DNA of 64,000 nucleotides from contig CALSUC010000002.1 in assembly GCA_943789445.1 (NCBI GenBank), positions 434,001-498,000 of the forward strand, written 5' to 3'. The notes beneath the pieces were generated by a model. That model ran no database searches. It was given only the letters and a program-made list of their open reading frames with translations, and was not told the DNA's origin. The translations under genes were made by a program, and so were the position numbers. The stretch comes from UBA4575 sp002386945. GTDB lineage: Bacteria > Pseudomonadota > Gammaproteobacteria > UBA4575. Shown in pieces: positions 16,141 through 24,713 of this stretch; position 1 is the first letter of the stretch; each line of letters starts with the position of its first letter.

Positions 16141-17343
16141 TTATACTTGGGCGGCAGTAGCTGGTGTGGTCTGTTCAAACTGAGTAAAGGCATCCAGTAC
16201 GGCTTGTATCTGTTCGCGGCTATGTGCTGCGCTCACACTACAACGTAATAGGCAGCTGCTATTTGGTGTTGCTGGAGGGAATACCACATTGACGTAGATA
16301 CCTTGGTCAAATAAAGCCTGCCACATGAGTAGGGCATTCTCTTTTTCGCCAGCATTAACCGCAATTACTGGGCCTATCTCTGGCCCTAATTCAAAGCCCA
16401 TAGCATCTAAGCCTTGATATAAAAAAGTAGCGTTATCCCATAACTGCTTTTGTAGTTCTGGGCGTGCACGCATGATGCGTAGGGCAGCACGTACCGAGCC
16501 TATAGTTGCTGGTGATGGTGAAGCAGTGAAGACATAGGGGCGGCTAGAGAAGCGAACAGCTTCCAGTTCAGCATGGCGGCTAACACAGAAGCCTCCTAAG
16601 CCAGCTAGACTTTTACTGAAAGTGCCGGTTATGAAATCGATATCATCTTCTACACCAAGATCCTCGGCTAGACCTCTGCCGGTTGCACCTAGTACACCTA
16701 GTGAATGGGCTTCATCCAGCATAAGTAAGGCATCATATTTCTTTTTAACTTCAACGATCTCACGTAGGGCTGCTTTGTCACCTAACATGCTGTAGAGACC
16801 TTCAGTAATGATCAAGGCATTTGCACTGTCATCACCTAGGCGGCGTAAACGTTTGTCGAGGTCAGCTGCATTGTTGTGTCGAAAATGGATAATGCTAGCG
16901 CCACTGAGTTTGCAGCCATCATAGATAGAGGCATGGCAATGCTCATCTAAAAAGATAGTATTCTCAGGGCCAACTAACGAACAGATCATCCCAAGATTTG
17001 CGACATAACCGGTTGAGAACACGATGCAATGACCTACACCATAAAAATCGGCCAAGTCACTCTCTAGGGCCAGATGGTCAGCATAAGAGCCATTCGCCAT
17101 ACGTGAACCGGTTGTACCCGTACCATACTGGCGTGCTGCTTCATGTCCCGCTTCAATACACTCTTCTTCAAAAGTGAGGCCTAAGTAATTATTAGTACCA
17201 ACTAGGATCTTTTTACTGCCACCAATTTCGCCTTCAGTCGCAGAATAGATGCGTTCGATTCTGGAGCCAATTGGGCTACCATTCTCGTTGATTAAACCTG
17301 TGGTTTGTTCAGCGATTGCGCTGAGTTTTTGCATGATGCTCAT
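16141..17343 (-). CDS. spt: Serine palmitoyltransferase (alpha-oxoamine synthase)
   Basis: PLP enzyme that condenses L-serine with an acyl thioester to give 3-ketosphinganine, the committed step of sphingolipid synthesis. The 400-residue protein is homodimer size. It shows FLDEHCHASIYDG (H137 stacks on PLP), MLDEAHSLG (D210, H213) and the Schiff-base lysine K244 in GTFSKSLAGLGGF, plus GTGTTGSRMANGSYADH. On motifs alone it could be a BioF- or KBL-type enzyme. The adjacent dedicated acyl carrier protein (2-base gap), reductase and acyl ligase match the Caulobacter/Sphingomonas spt arrangement and decide the call. Confidence 0.85.
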   Translation of the reverse strand: MSIMQKLSAIAEQTTGLINENGSPIGSRIERIYSATEGEIGGSKKILVGTNNYLGLTFEEECIEAGHEAARQYGTGTTGSRMANGSYADHLALESDLADFYGVGHCIVFSTGYVANLGMICSLVGPENTIFLDEHCHASIYDGCKLSGASIIHFRHNNAADLDKRLRRLGDDSANALIITEGLYSMLGDKAALREIVEVKKKYDALLMLDEAHSLGVLGATGRGLAEDLGVEDDIDFITGTFSKSLAGLGGFCVSRHAELEAVRFSSRPYVFTASPSPATIGSVRAALRIMRARPELQKQLWDNATFLYQGLDAMGFELGPEIGPVIAVNAGEKENALLMWQALFDQGIYVNVVFPPATPNSSCLLRCSVSAAHSREQIQAVLDAFTQFEQTTPATAAQV

Positions 17344-17345
17344 AA

Positions 17346-17597
17346 TTATGCCGAGCCTATGATTTTATTGATTTCTGTAACTAGGTCTTGAATGTCATTA
17401 ACTTCAGGTAAGACATTCAGCGGAATAGAGATATCAAAATGATCTTCAAGATTCATCATTAGCTCCATGACCTTAACCGAATCTAGTTCTAAGTCTTTCA
17501 TTAATGTCGACTGAGGCGTGATTTCGATATTCTCTGGAGCGAAAGGGCTTAGGATCTCAATGACGTCCTGTAGGGTTTTATCTTCAGCTGAGGGCAT
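17346..17597 (-). CDS. Acyl carrier protein, sphingolipid-associated
   Basis: An 83-residue carrier protein with the 4'-phosphopantetheine attachment serine S40 in LMKDLELDSVKVMELMMNLE, followed by FDISIPLN. It differs from a housekeeping AcpP (no neighbouring fab genes) and ends two bases before spt. In Caulobacter the equivalent carrier gene next to spt is required for ceramide synthesis. It probably receives an acyl chain from the neighbouring AMP-ligase and presents it to Spt. Confidence 0.88.
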   Translation of the reverse strand: MPSAEDKTLQDVIEILSPFAPENIEITPQSTLMKDLELDSVKVMELMMNLEDHFDISIPLNVLPEVNDIQDLVTEINKIIGSA

Positions 17598-17630
17598 GTG
17601 TTTCTCTTCAATTATTTCTTTGGCTGTACA

Positions 17631-18572
17631 TTATTTGTATATGGAGAGGATCCCTTGATTCAAGGGTATCTCTGCAATCCAGTTCTCTGCAGCCCGTTCT
17701 GGTGCTGCGACCCAGTTGGAAAACCTCAATTCAGAGAGCTTTTCTGGCGTCAGCATAGGGCTTTTACCTAGTATGCGACAGATTACCACATTAACTCTCG
17801 CGGCGGTTTCAAGCAATAGTGCAGGTAGGGCGAGCATACGAATCTGACGTCGGAATATAGTGCTGCCCATGCTGCGTATGTCATGCCAGGAATAACCATT
17901 CTCATGGCCATCATCTGGTTCAATGACTTTATGCAGGCTGAGTTGATTTAAGCTGTGGCTAACAATGAGTTGTGCTAGATCGTTGATGTGGATTAAAGAG
18001 AATCGATTATCTGCTTTGCATGGCAGCCATAAGATGCCTCTTTGCATCCAATCGAATACCGGTCTCATTTCTTGATCATGGCCACCATAAATAGCAGGGG
18101 GTCTAATAATGCTCCATGGGCCTGGGTAGTTGTTTTGAATATATTGCTCAGCTTCATATTTACTCTTTGAGTAATGTGAAAGCTGTGGTTGACGGCTGGC
18201 GAGAGAGGATATCTGGATGAAATGAACAATTGTTTGAGACTGCTTGCATGCATCAACTAGTGCCATAGTCCCATGCACATTGTCCTTTTCAAACTCACTA
18301 TAGACTTCACCACGTACGCGACCAGCGCAATGTATTAAAGCGGTTACGCCAAGTAGCAGTTGGTCTAGGTGTGGCCCTGGCTGCAGGTTGCCTTGAATCA
18401 CTTCAAGCTGATTATTGTCTAGCAGTGGAGGCTGCTGAAAAGTTTGCGGATTACGGACAAGGACACGAACTTTGTGTCCTGCTGCAATTAGATTTTGTAA
18501 TAGGCTTTGGCCGACAAAACCACTAGCACCAGTTAGAGCAACAATCTTATTTGATGTGACTGTGTCGGTCAC
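17631..18572 (-). CDS. cerR: Extended-SDR NAD-dependent reductase, ceramide reductase candidate (CerR-like)
   Basis: A 313-residue extended short-chain dehydrogenase with the nucleotide motif LTGASGFVGQSL (residues 13-24), VTALIHCAG, and the catalytic Y134-x3-K138 in SHYSKSKYEAE preceded by serines. The family includes NAD-dependent epimerases/dehydratases. In Caulobacter the homologous gene in the spt cluster reduces the 3-keto group of N-acylated 3-ketosphinganine. That role is inferred here from position between the acyl ligase and acp-spt. It is 33 bases upstream of the carrier gene and same-strand with both neighbours. Confidence 0.78.
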   Translation of the reverse strand: MTDTVTSNKIVALTGASGFVGQSLLQNLIAAGHKVRVLVRNPQTFQQPPLLDNNQLEVIQGNLQPGPHLDQLLLGVTALIHCAGRVRGEVYSEFEKDNVHGTMALVDACKQSQTIVHFIQISSLASRQPQLSHYSKSKYEAEQYIQNNYPGPWSIIRPPAIYGGHDQEMRPVFDWMQRGILWLPCKADNRFSLIHINDLAQLIVSHSLNQLSLHKVIEPDDGHENGYSWHDIRSMGSTIFRRQIRMLALPALLLETAARVNVVICRILGKSPMLTPEKLSELRFSNWVAAPERAAENWIAEIPLNQGILSIYK

Positions 18573-18608
18573 GATTGAGCTACTAGAATACTAGGGATAA
18601 TTTGGAGA

Positions 18609-20381
18609 TTAGATCGCTGATTTAGCAGTGCTACTGTGATCAGTCTCCGCAAGATAACCTTCACTAATACCATTTTGTTCCATGTAATCACGACGTGCTG
18701 CTGAACGGGACAGTTTGCCTGAGGATGTTCGTGGCAACGTGTGAGGTGCAACTAGTTTAACAAAACAACGCACGCCAACTCCGTTGATGACGGCGGTCTC
18801 TATACGCTCAATTAGATCTTTGCGGTTTTCTTCATCTCGATTTCGACATTGCACCACCACTACAACCGTGGTGTCACCATCAAAGTTTGGTGCAGAAAAT
18901 GCCAACGCATCACCGGTCCTGATTTCTGGCTGTTGTTCAGCAATTGCTTCGATATCTTGAGGCCAGATGTTACGGCCATTAACAATAATCAGATCTTTTT
19001 CTCGGCCTGTAATAAAGACACTGCCATCGATCATGAAACCGATATCACCTGTGTTTAACCAGCCGTTCTGTAAAGTGCGTGCAGTCTCTTCCGTATTGTC
19101 AAAGTAATGTGACATGACGCTAGGTCCTGAGACATGAATCACACCGATACTGCTATCTGCTAGGGCATTACCTTCGTGATCACGAATTTCCATGGTGTGT
19201 TCCGGCAGCGCTTTACCGCAATCAATAAATTGAGCGATGCGGGTGCTCTCTGCAGGGTCTGCCATAACGACGAGATTTTCTTCGGCTAACTTGTCACCAT
19301 CAACCGTTATAATGTTGAGTGGCTTATCAATATCAGCAAAGCTGACAGCAAGTGTGCACTCGGCCATGCCATAGCAAGGTAAGAAGGCTTTTGCGTCGAA
19401 GCCGCAATTGGCTAGGATTTTTGCAAAACGCAACATGGGTTCAGGGCGAATTGTTTCAGCACCAATACCAGCGACACGCCAATTGCTGAGGTCGTAATCT
19501 TTACAAACAGCCTCACGTAGTCTGCGTTCTACTAATTCATAGCCAAATGGCGGGCTGAATGAAATGGTAGATTTGTTTTGCGACATGATTTCTAACCAAC
19601 GCCTAGGACGCATAGCAAAATCACGGGTGTCTAAGTAATCAACAGAAGTTTGTGAGGCGACAGGCGCCAGCATCTGACCGACTAAGCCCATGTCATGGTA
19701 AAACGGCAGCCATGACATCAGACGATCACTGCGACGAATCTTAATGCCGTCATTAATGATGCGCTGAAGGTTACTCATTACTGCTTTCTGTTCAATGACT
19801 ACGCCACGTGGGAAGCGAGTACTACCTGAAGTGAACTGGATATAGGCAGTATCTTCTGGATTGGCGTGATGCAGCTCAATAGAGTCATCAAAGCTTTGAT
19901 CGTGAAACTGTTGAATATCACCAACAAACTTCATATCAATATCTTGGCAGGCTTCATTTACCATCGGTAAAACCGACTCTGGGGTAAATACAGCGGTGGC
20001 ATGCGCACTAATAAGAAGGTCGCGTGTTTTACGGACATAAGCGGCACGGCTACCTAACTGAATAGGCACCGGAACAGGGATTGGGATTAAGCCGGCATAC
20101 TGGCAGGCAAAGAAACCACGCATAAAATTAGCGTTAGTCTCCGCGATAATGACTACGCGGTCTCCAGCAACAAAATCTAGTGCTATTAATTTCTGAGCTA
20201 ATTGTTTTGACTCTGTAGCTAGACGTTGATAACTGATGCTCTCGATTAATTGAGCACGGCTGCCATAAAAGTTGGCGCCAGTCTCACCTTGGGCTGCGTA
20301 ATCTAATGCGGAGGTGAGGTTATCGAAGAGGTCAGTATGGAGTGCTAGCGAGTTCTGAGTGGGTGTGGCCTTTACGGTCAT
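18609..20381 (-). CDS. Fatty acyl-AMP ligase / acyl-ACP synthetase
   Basis: An adenylating enzyme of the FAAL type that activates a fatty acid as acyl-AMP and passes it to a carrier protein or CoA. The order of motifs is AYIQFTSGSTRFPRGVVIEQ (P-loop-like A3), SWLPFYHDMGLVGQML, FLPCYGMAECTLAVSF, GWLNTGDIGFMIDG (A7) and KDLIIVNGRNIWPQDIE, ending with TLPRTSSGKLSRSAARR (A10 lysine). YHDMGL and the insertion pattern favour FAAL over ordinary acyl-CoA ligase. ATG 20381 gives 590 residues; a TTG at 20465 would add 28 unconvincing residues. It heads the reductase-acp-spt gene string and probably loads the dedicated carrier protein. Confidence 0.85.
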   Translation of the reverse strand: MTVKATPTQNSLALHTDLFDNLTSALDYAAQGETGANFYGSRAQLIESISYQRLATESKQLAQKLIALDFVAGDRVVIIAETNANFMRGFFACQYAGLIPIPVPVPIQLGSRAAYVRKTRDLLISAHATAVFTPESVLPMVNEACQDIDMKFVGDIQQFHDQSFDDSIELHHANPEDTAYIQFTSGSTRFPRGVVIEQKAVMSNLQRIINDGIKIRRSDRLMSWLPFYHDMGLVGQMLAPVASQTSVDYLDTRDFAMRPRRWLEIMSQNKSTISFSPPFGYELVERRLREAVCKDYDLSNWRVAGIGAETIRPEPMLRFAKILANCGFDAKAFLPCYGMAECTLAVSFADIDKPLNIITVDGDKLAEENLVVMADPAESTRIAQFIDCGKALPEHTMEIRDHEGNALADSSIGVIHVSGPSVMSHYFDNTEETARTLQNGWLNTGDIGFMIDGSVFITGREKDLIIVNGRNIWPQDIEAIAEQQPEIRTGDALAFSAPNFDGDTTVVVVVQCRNRDEENRKDLIERIETAVINGVGVRCFVKLVAPHTLPRTSSGKLSRSAARRDYMEQNGISEGYLAETDHSSTAKSAI

Positions 20382-20672
20382 AATTTGTTGAGGTCCGTAT
20401 TCAATTCGATGTAGGCGCTTATATTCATGATTAGCGCTCGGTCCGTAACTCTTCAAACTTGCCAACTAAATTTTCTAGCTACACAAATTTGACATAATTT
20501 TTTTTGAAACATAAATGCTGTTTAAGCGCCTAATCTTTAAAGTAAATTTCGCTAGGCTTAGAATCTAAAGCTCGCGTCTGGCGATAATCACTCTATCTGC
20601 TTGGATCACATCTATATATTAGTGAAGCATTGTACTGTAAATATGGACCATTTACCGTAAATAAGTGGATTT

Positions 20673-21143
20673 TTAGCTACTTTTCAAAGTTTTTGGCCAC
20701 TTTTTGGTTAAAAAACAGCCTAAATGCATCATTTGCTCACTTGATAGTCCAAGATCTTCGCCTAAATTAACGGGTTTGGGCCAAAAACTATCCTCAAATT
20801 CCATTTCCAGATAGTTGCGATGAGAGCTATAGCGTGGGATGACGTGGAAATGAACATGAGGATCGACCATCATCAACATTAAATAGTTAATCTTATCGTA
20901 GGCAAAAGCTTCTTCTAGGCAAGCTTCGATACCACGGATAACGTCAGGGAGTTCAGCCATCGCACCGTCTGACAGTTCAGAAAAGGCGGTTGCATCGCTG
21001 CGTTCAATTAAAACTAAAGATCCCAAGGTAACCTGTTGTGGTCGCAACAAAACGCTCCAGTACTGGAAATGCTTGATTTCAGACTGTGGGTAGTCGAATT
21101 TTTCAAGAGTCGTATTCACAAGCGCGCCTATATGGTTATTCAA
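20673..21143 (-). CDS. HIT family protein
   Basis: A 156-residue protein with the histidine triad HVHFHVIPRY (H96, H98, H100), the nucleotide-binding and hydrolase/transferase signature of the HIT superfamily. Such enzymes hydrolyse nucleotide phosphoramidates or act on dinucleotide and CDP-type substrates. The N-terminal region (SLVLIERSDATAFSELS) fits the fold. Its presence within a sphingolipid locus that also has CDP-type enzymes suggests nucleotide turnover in head-group synthesis, but it may be unrelated housekeeping. It is same-strand with the acyl ligase, 207 bases further on, and divergent from the hydroxylase. Confidence 0.8.
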   Translation of the reverse strand: MNNHIGALVNTTLEKFDYPQSEIKHFQYWSVLLRPQQVTLGSLVLIERSDATAFSELSDGAMAELPDVIRGIEACLEEAFAYDKINYLMLMMVDPHVHFHVIPRYSSHRNYLEMEFEDSFWPKPVNLGEDLGLSSEQMMHLGCFLTKKWPKTLKSS

Positions 21144-21253
21144 TAGTCATTGGATTCTTGCAGTACAAGCTTATTATTGGGTGTTTCACCTTATCGGCTA
21201 GATGCTTATACTTAGAACAATTAAAATTTAGCACTCTTGAGAATTAAACGCAC

Positions 21254-21973
21254 ATGTCGTGGTTATCTAAAAAGCATCATCTTCAAGATATGAATATACG
21301 TGAGCTGACTGTGTCCTACATTCAGTATCCAGCGATCATCGCCTATGCACTGATTGCGATTACTGGTTTGTTATTGCTGAGAATGAATAATGCTTTCAGT
21401 TGGAGCTTGCTAGCGCCGGTGGTATTGATAGCCGCACTTTACCCCCTAATTTGGTATCTGCTGCATCGTTATGTGTTACATAGTCGGTTCCTATATCGCT
21501 TCAAAGGCTTTGCTAAAGTATGGAAACGAATCCATTATGATCACCACCGTGATCCAAATGATCTACGCATTTTATTTGGTGCCTTGTATACCACGTTGCC
21601 TACGGTGTTGGCCTTCAGTATTCCGTTAGGATATGTCTTTGCTGGTTTCTATGGTGCGGTTGCTTGTACGGTGTCTGGTATTTTAGTTACGATGTTTTAT
21701 GAGTACTGCCATTGCATTCAGCATCTGCATTACACACCTAAGAGTCAATTCTTACGTGATATGAAGCGCTTGCATCTGCTGCATCATTTCCGTAATGAGA
21801 AGGGTAATTACGGCATTACTAATTTTTTCTGGGACCGTGTGTTTAAGACGTATTACGATAAGGGTAGTAATGTCGATAAAAGTGAGACGGTCTTCAATTT
21901 GGGTTACACCGATAGCGAGATCAGTCAGTATCCATGGGTAGCGCAACTTAGCGAAGCTCAAGAAGAACGGTAG
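21254..21973 (+). CDS. Fatty acid hydroxylase / sterol desaturase superfamily protein
   Basis: A 239-residue integral membrane di-iron enzyme. Histidine clusters are in order: LLHRYVLHSRF (HxxxxH), RIHYDHHRDP (HxxHH), YCHCIQHLHY and HLLHHFRNEKGNYG (HxxHH), with hydrophobic segments between (AIIAYALIAITGLLLL, LLAPVVLIAALYPLIW, AFSIPLGYVFAGFYGAVAC). Members hydroxylate sphinganine C4 or the acyl chain alpha position, or desaturate. In this cluster a ceramide or long-chain-base hydroxylase is the natural reading; which carbon is modified cannot be told. It leads directly into the ceramide synthase candidate. Confidence 0.82.
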   Translation: MSWLSKKHHLQDMNIRELTVSYIQYPAIIAYALIAITGLLLLRMNNAFSWSLLAPVVLIAALYPLIWYLLHRYVLHSRFLYRFKGFAKVWKRIHYDHHRDPNDLRILFGALYTTLPTVLAFSIPLGYVFAGFYGAVACTVSGILVTMFYEYCHCIQHLHYTPKSQFLRDMKRLHLLHHFRNEKGNYGITNFFWDRVFKTYYDKGSNVDKSETVFNLGYTDSEISQYPWVAQLSEAQEER

Positions 21974-22008
21974 AGACTGATTATCTCTCTACCCTGGAGA
22001 GAGTTATT

Positions 22009-23157
22009 TTGGTCATAGAATTAGAGTCGTTTGATAATACTGATCGGCAACGCAAAAAAGAATTCGTAAAGCTGCCTGCTAAGATTATGCAGGATGACCC
22101 GAATTGGGTTAGCCCTTTAATTGTTGAGCGTCTAGCTCAACTTCATCCAAAACATCCTTTCTTTAAGCATGCTAGCGCCCGTTTTTGGTTGGCTAAGCGT
22201 GACGGCCATAGTGTCGGACGGATCAGTGCACAAATCGATCAGTTGGCGTGGCAGCATGATATGCCTGGTATGGGTTTTATCGGTAATTTTGATTGTGTCG
22301 ATGATGCAGAGGTCGCTGCCTGCTTATTTTCTGCCGCTGAAGCTTGGTTATCTGAGCATGGCTGTGATCAAGTGCGAGGTCCATTTAGTCTGTCAATTAA
22401 TCAGGAAAGTGGCTGCTTGATTGATGGTTTCGATACGCCGCCGTTTCCTATGATGGGACATGCAAAGCCTTACTATCAGACTTTATTTGAAGCTAATGGT
22501 TACGCCAAGGCTAAAGATTTATATGCCTGGAAGAGTGATGCTGATCGTACTTTTCCACCGGCAATGCAACGTATTCTTGATCAATATGAGGGGCGTTGTG
22601 TGATGCGTAATTTTGATCGTAAACACTATAAGCGTGACCTGCTTTTGATGCTGGATCTGTTTAATGATGCTTGGCATAAGAATTGGGGTTTCATCCCATT
22701 TACCGAAGAAGAGTTTTTATTGATTGGTAAAGAAATGATGCAGATCGTTCCTCCTGACTTTATTAAATTTGCTGAAGTTAAAGGTAAGGCTGCCGCCTTC
22801 GTCGCTTATATTCCTAATATCAATAGTCTGATTGTTGATCTCAAGGGCAAGCTCTTTCCATTTGGATTTTTAAAATTGCTTTATCGACTGCGCTTTGCCC
22901 CAGCAAAGTCTGGACGTATTGCTTTGATGGGGATTCGACAGGAGTTTCAAAACTCGCTGATGGGTTCAACGCTAACCTTTATGTTGCTACATGAACTTCA
23001 TTTGTCGACGGTAGCAAAAGGTTACAATACGGTAGAAATGTCTTGGGTGCTGGAAGATAACAAGCGATTAAATAAAGTGATGAAATCTACCGGTGGTAAG
23101 CGTTATAAGACCTACCGTGTGTTTGAAAAAAAGTTAATGAGTGATCGTGATGAATAA
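22009..23157 (+). CDS. GNAT-like acyltransferase, bacterial ceramide synthase (bCerS) candidate
   Basis: A 382-residue protein of the acyl-CoA N-acyltransferase (GNAT) superfamily in its long form. It has an N-terminal FVKLPAKIMQDDPNWVSPL segment, WLAKRDGHSVGRISAQIDQ as the core beta strands, VRGPFSLSINQESGCLIDGF, and YYQTLFEANGYAKAKDLYAW. The C-terminal half repeats acyltransferase-like features (ALMGIRQEFQNSLMGSTLT, VEMSWVLEDNKRLNKVM). In Caulobacter a GNAT-superfamily protein acylates 3-ketosphinganine; this gene is the only such candidate in the cluster. TTG 22009 is supported by GGAGAG about eight bases upstream. The next gene overlaps its end. Confidence 0.7.
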   Translation: MVIELESFDNTDRQRKKEFVKLPAKIMQDDPNWVSPLIVERLAQLHPKHPFFKHASARFWLAKRDGHSVGRISAQIDQLAWQHDMPGMGFIGNFDCVDDAEVAACLFSAAEAWLSEHGCDQVRGPFSLSINQESGCLIDGFDTPPFPMMGHAKPYYQTLFEANGYAKAKDLYAWKSDADRTFPPAMQRILDQYEGRCVMRNFDRKHYKRDLLLMLDLFNDAWHKNWGFIPFTEEEFLLIGKEMMQIVPPDFIKFAEVKGKAAAFVAYIPNINSLIVDLKGKLFPFGFLKLLYRLRFAPAKSGRIALMGIRQEFQNSLMGSTLTFMLLHELHLSTVAKGYNTVEMSWVLEDNKRLNKVMKSTGGKRYKTYRVFEKKLMSDRDE

Positions 23158-23923
23158 ATGGAATGCAGTTGTTCTTGCAGGAGACCGTGGGCCAAACGAT
23201 CCCTTGCTACAAGCTACTGGTGTTACCTGTAAAGCCGCGGTCCGCTTTTCTGGGCAGACACAGTTATCACGGGTTATTTCTGCCTTGGCACAAGCTGAGC
23301 ATATCGATCATATTACGATTGTTGGACCAGATACGGATGCTAATAAGCCGCATGCCTGCATTCAGGAGTTAGCTGAGCAATATCAATTTGACTATTTAGC
23401 GAAGGCAGAAGGGCCTAGCTTAAGTGCGATTAAGGGATTGGAACACAGGCAAAACTATCCTTGCTTGATTGCTACCTGTGATGTGCCATTCATTACAAGC
23501 CAAGCGATTGATGACTATTGCGCAGCGGCAGACAGTAGTAGCGCAGACTTTGTTGTGGCTGCGGTGCCGCATCAGTCGATTATAAAAATGCTGCCGACTA
23601 TTCGTAAAACCACATATACCTTCGATCAGCGATTGCTTTGTTTCTCTAATCTGTTTGCTGTGCGCCATAGTGTCGGTAAAGAGGCGTTGCACTTTTGGCG
23701 AGAGATGGAGAAAAAGCGTAAAAATCCATTACAGATTATTGCTAGATTAGGGGTTATTAACTTGATCAAGTATAAATTTGGGAAGATGACACTTAAACAG
23801 GCTTCAGCCTACCTGTCCACGCTGAGCGCGGCGAAGGTGGAGATTATCCTACGTGATGCACCAGAGATTTCAGTGGATGTTGATTCAGTGGCTGACTACG
23901 AGCTGCTGAAGGACTATCTCTAG
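23150..23923 (+). CDS. MobA-like NTP transferase domain protein
   Basis: A GT-A-type nucleotidyltransferase, about 257 residues from ATG 23150, which overlaps the previous stop (ATGAATAA); GTG 23141 is an alternative. The N-terminus AVVLAGDRGPNDPLLQATG is a variant of the usual LAGG-x-SxRMG loop, followed by CKAAVRFSGQTQLSRVISAL and the metal site PCLIATCDVPFI. The variant loop sets it apart from MobA, which is present at 51944. It probably activates a small phosphorylated compound or acts as a transferase for the lipid head group; the substrate is unknown. It is convergent with the LicC-like gene, 4 bases away. Confidence 0.7.
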   Translation: MNKWNAVVLAGDRGPNDPLLQATGVTCKAAVRFSGQTQLSRVISALAQAEHIDHITIVGPDTDANKPHACIQELAEQYQFDYLAKAEGPSLSAIKGLEHRQNYPCLIATCDVPFITSQAIDDYCAAADSSSADFVVAAVPHQSIIKMLPTIRKTTYTFDQRLLCFSNLFAVRHSVGKEALHFWREMEKKRKNPLQIIARLGVINLIKYKFGKMTLKQASAYLSTLSAAKVEIILRDAPEISVDVDSVADYELLKDYL

Positions 23924-23927
23924 ACAG

Positions 23928-24662
23928 TTAGTCTTGTTCTGCCCATTTGCTAACCATTGCTCTCGCAATCTCTAGATCATGCACGAAATCTAACTCAGTC
24001 CAGTCTAGGCCATGAATAGAGATCGTTCCGACATTACCAGTAGTGGCTAATTGATCAATCACAGATAGATACCAACGGCTTAAGGCTTCAGCTTGATGCA
24101 TGTCATGACAAATTTGTTCACGGAAAAGTGTTGCACCTTCGTAGGTAAATTTCATCGCACCGATTGATTCAGCATTAACTCGTTCTAACGGTAACTTCTT
24201 ACCGATATTCAGAATACGCCCCTGATCATGGGCAATCTTCATGTCGTCTTCGTCGTAAACTGGTTTTTCGTCACTCGCTAGAGTGATTGGGTAATCACTG
24301 GCTTTGATTAGCTTTTCGATGATTGCCGCTTCAAATAGGGTGTCACCGTTTAAAATCATGAACTCACCATGTAATTCCTCACGCGCCATCCAGCAGCTGG
24401 CGAGGTTATCGGCAACCTCATAAAAAGGGTTATATAGCGTGCGAACTTGGTTTGAGTCATAACGCTCTTGTAAGACCTGCTTGACCGCGCTGGCAGCATA
24501 ACCAACGACAACGACGATCTCGTCTACGCCGAGCTGTAATAGCGTATCAATCTGGTATTCGATGAAAGGCTTTTGGCTTAATTCCAGTAGGCATTTTGGG
24601 GTAGACTTAGTATATGGCAGTAGACGACGTCCTTGCCCAGCGCTGAGGATAATAGCTTTCAT
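23928..24662 (-). CDS. LicC-like sugar-phosphate / phosphoalcohol cytidylyltransferase
   Basis: A 244-residue nucleotidyltransferase: MKAIILSAGQGRRLLPYTKS, TPKCLLELSQKPFIEYQID, DEIVVVVGYAASAVKQVL and the catalytic FMILNGDTLFEA. The combination of STPK-LL with NPFYEVADNLASCWMA resembles LicC-type phosphocholine cytidylyltransferases and inositol-phosphate cytidylyltransferases more than GlmU or RmlA. It would make a CDP-activated head group for the CDP-alcohol phosphotransferase at 27922. The nucleotide and alcohol are inferred, not shown. It is divergent from lptF. Confidence 0.72.
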   Translation of the reverse strand: MKAIILSAGQGRRLLPYTKSTPKCLLELSQKPFIEYQIDTLLQLGVDEIVVVVGYAASAVKQVLQERYDSNQVRTLYNPFYEVADNLASCWMAREELHGEFMILNGDTLFEAAIIEKLIKASDYPITLASDEKPVYDEDDMKIAHDQGRILNIGKKLPLERVNAESIGAMKFTYEGATLFREQICHDMHQAEALSRWYLSVIDQLATTGNVGTISIHGLDWTELDFVHDLEIARAMVSKWAEQD

Positions 24663-24713
24663 GGAAATGATGTAATTAGGGATCGCAGTTAGTTTACCCT
24701 GAAGCCCTATGCC

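Noticed and set aside
16141..17343. Biotin synthesis enzyme BioF as the identity of the oxoamine synthase
   Set aside because: No bio genes nearby; a dedicated carrier protein, reductase and acyl ligase in sphingolipid order make Spt more likely.
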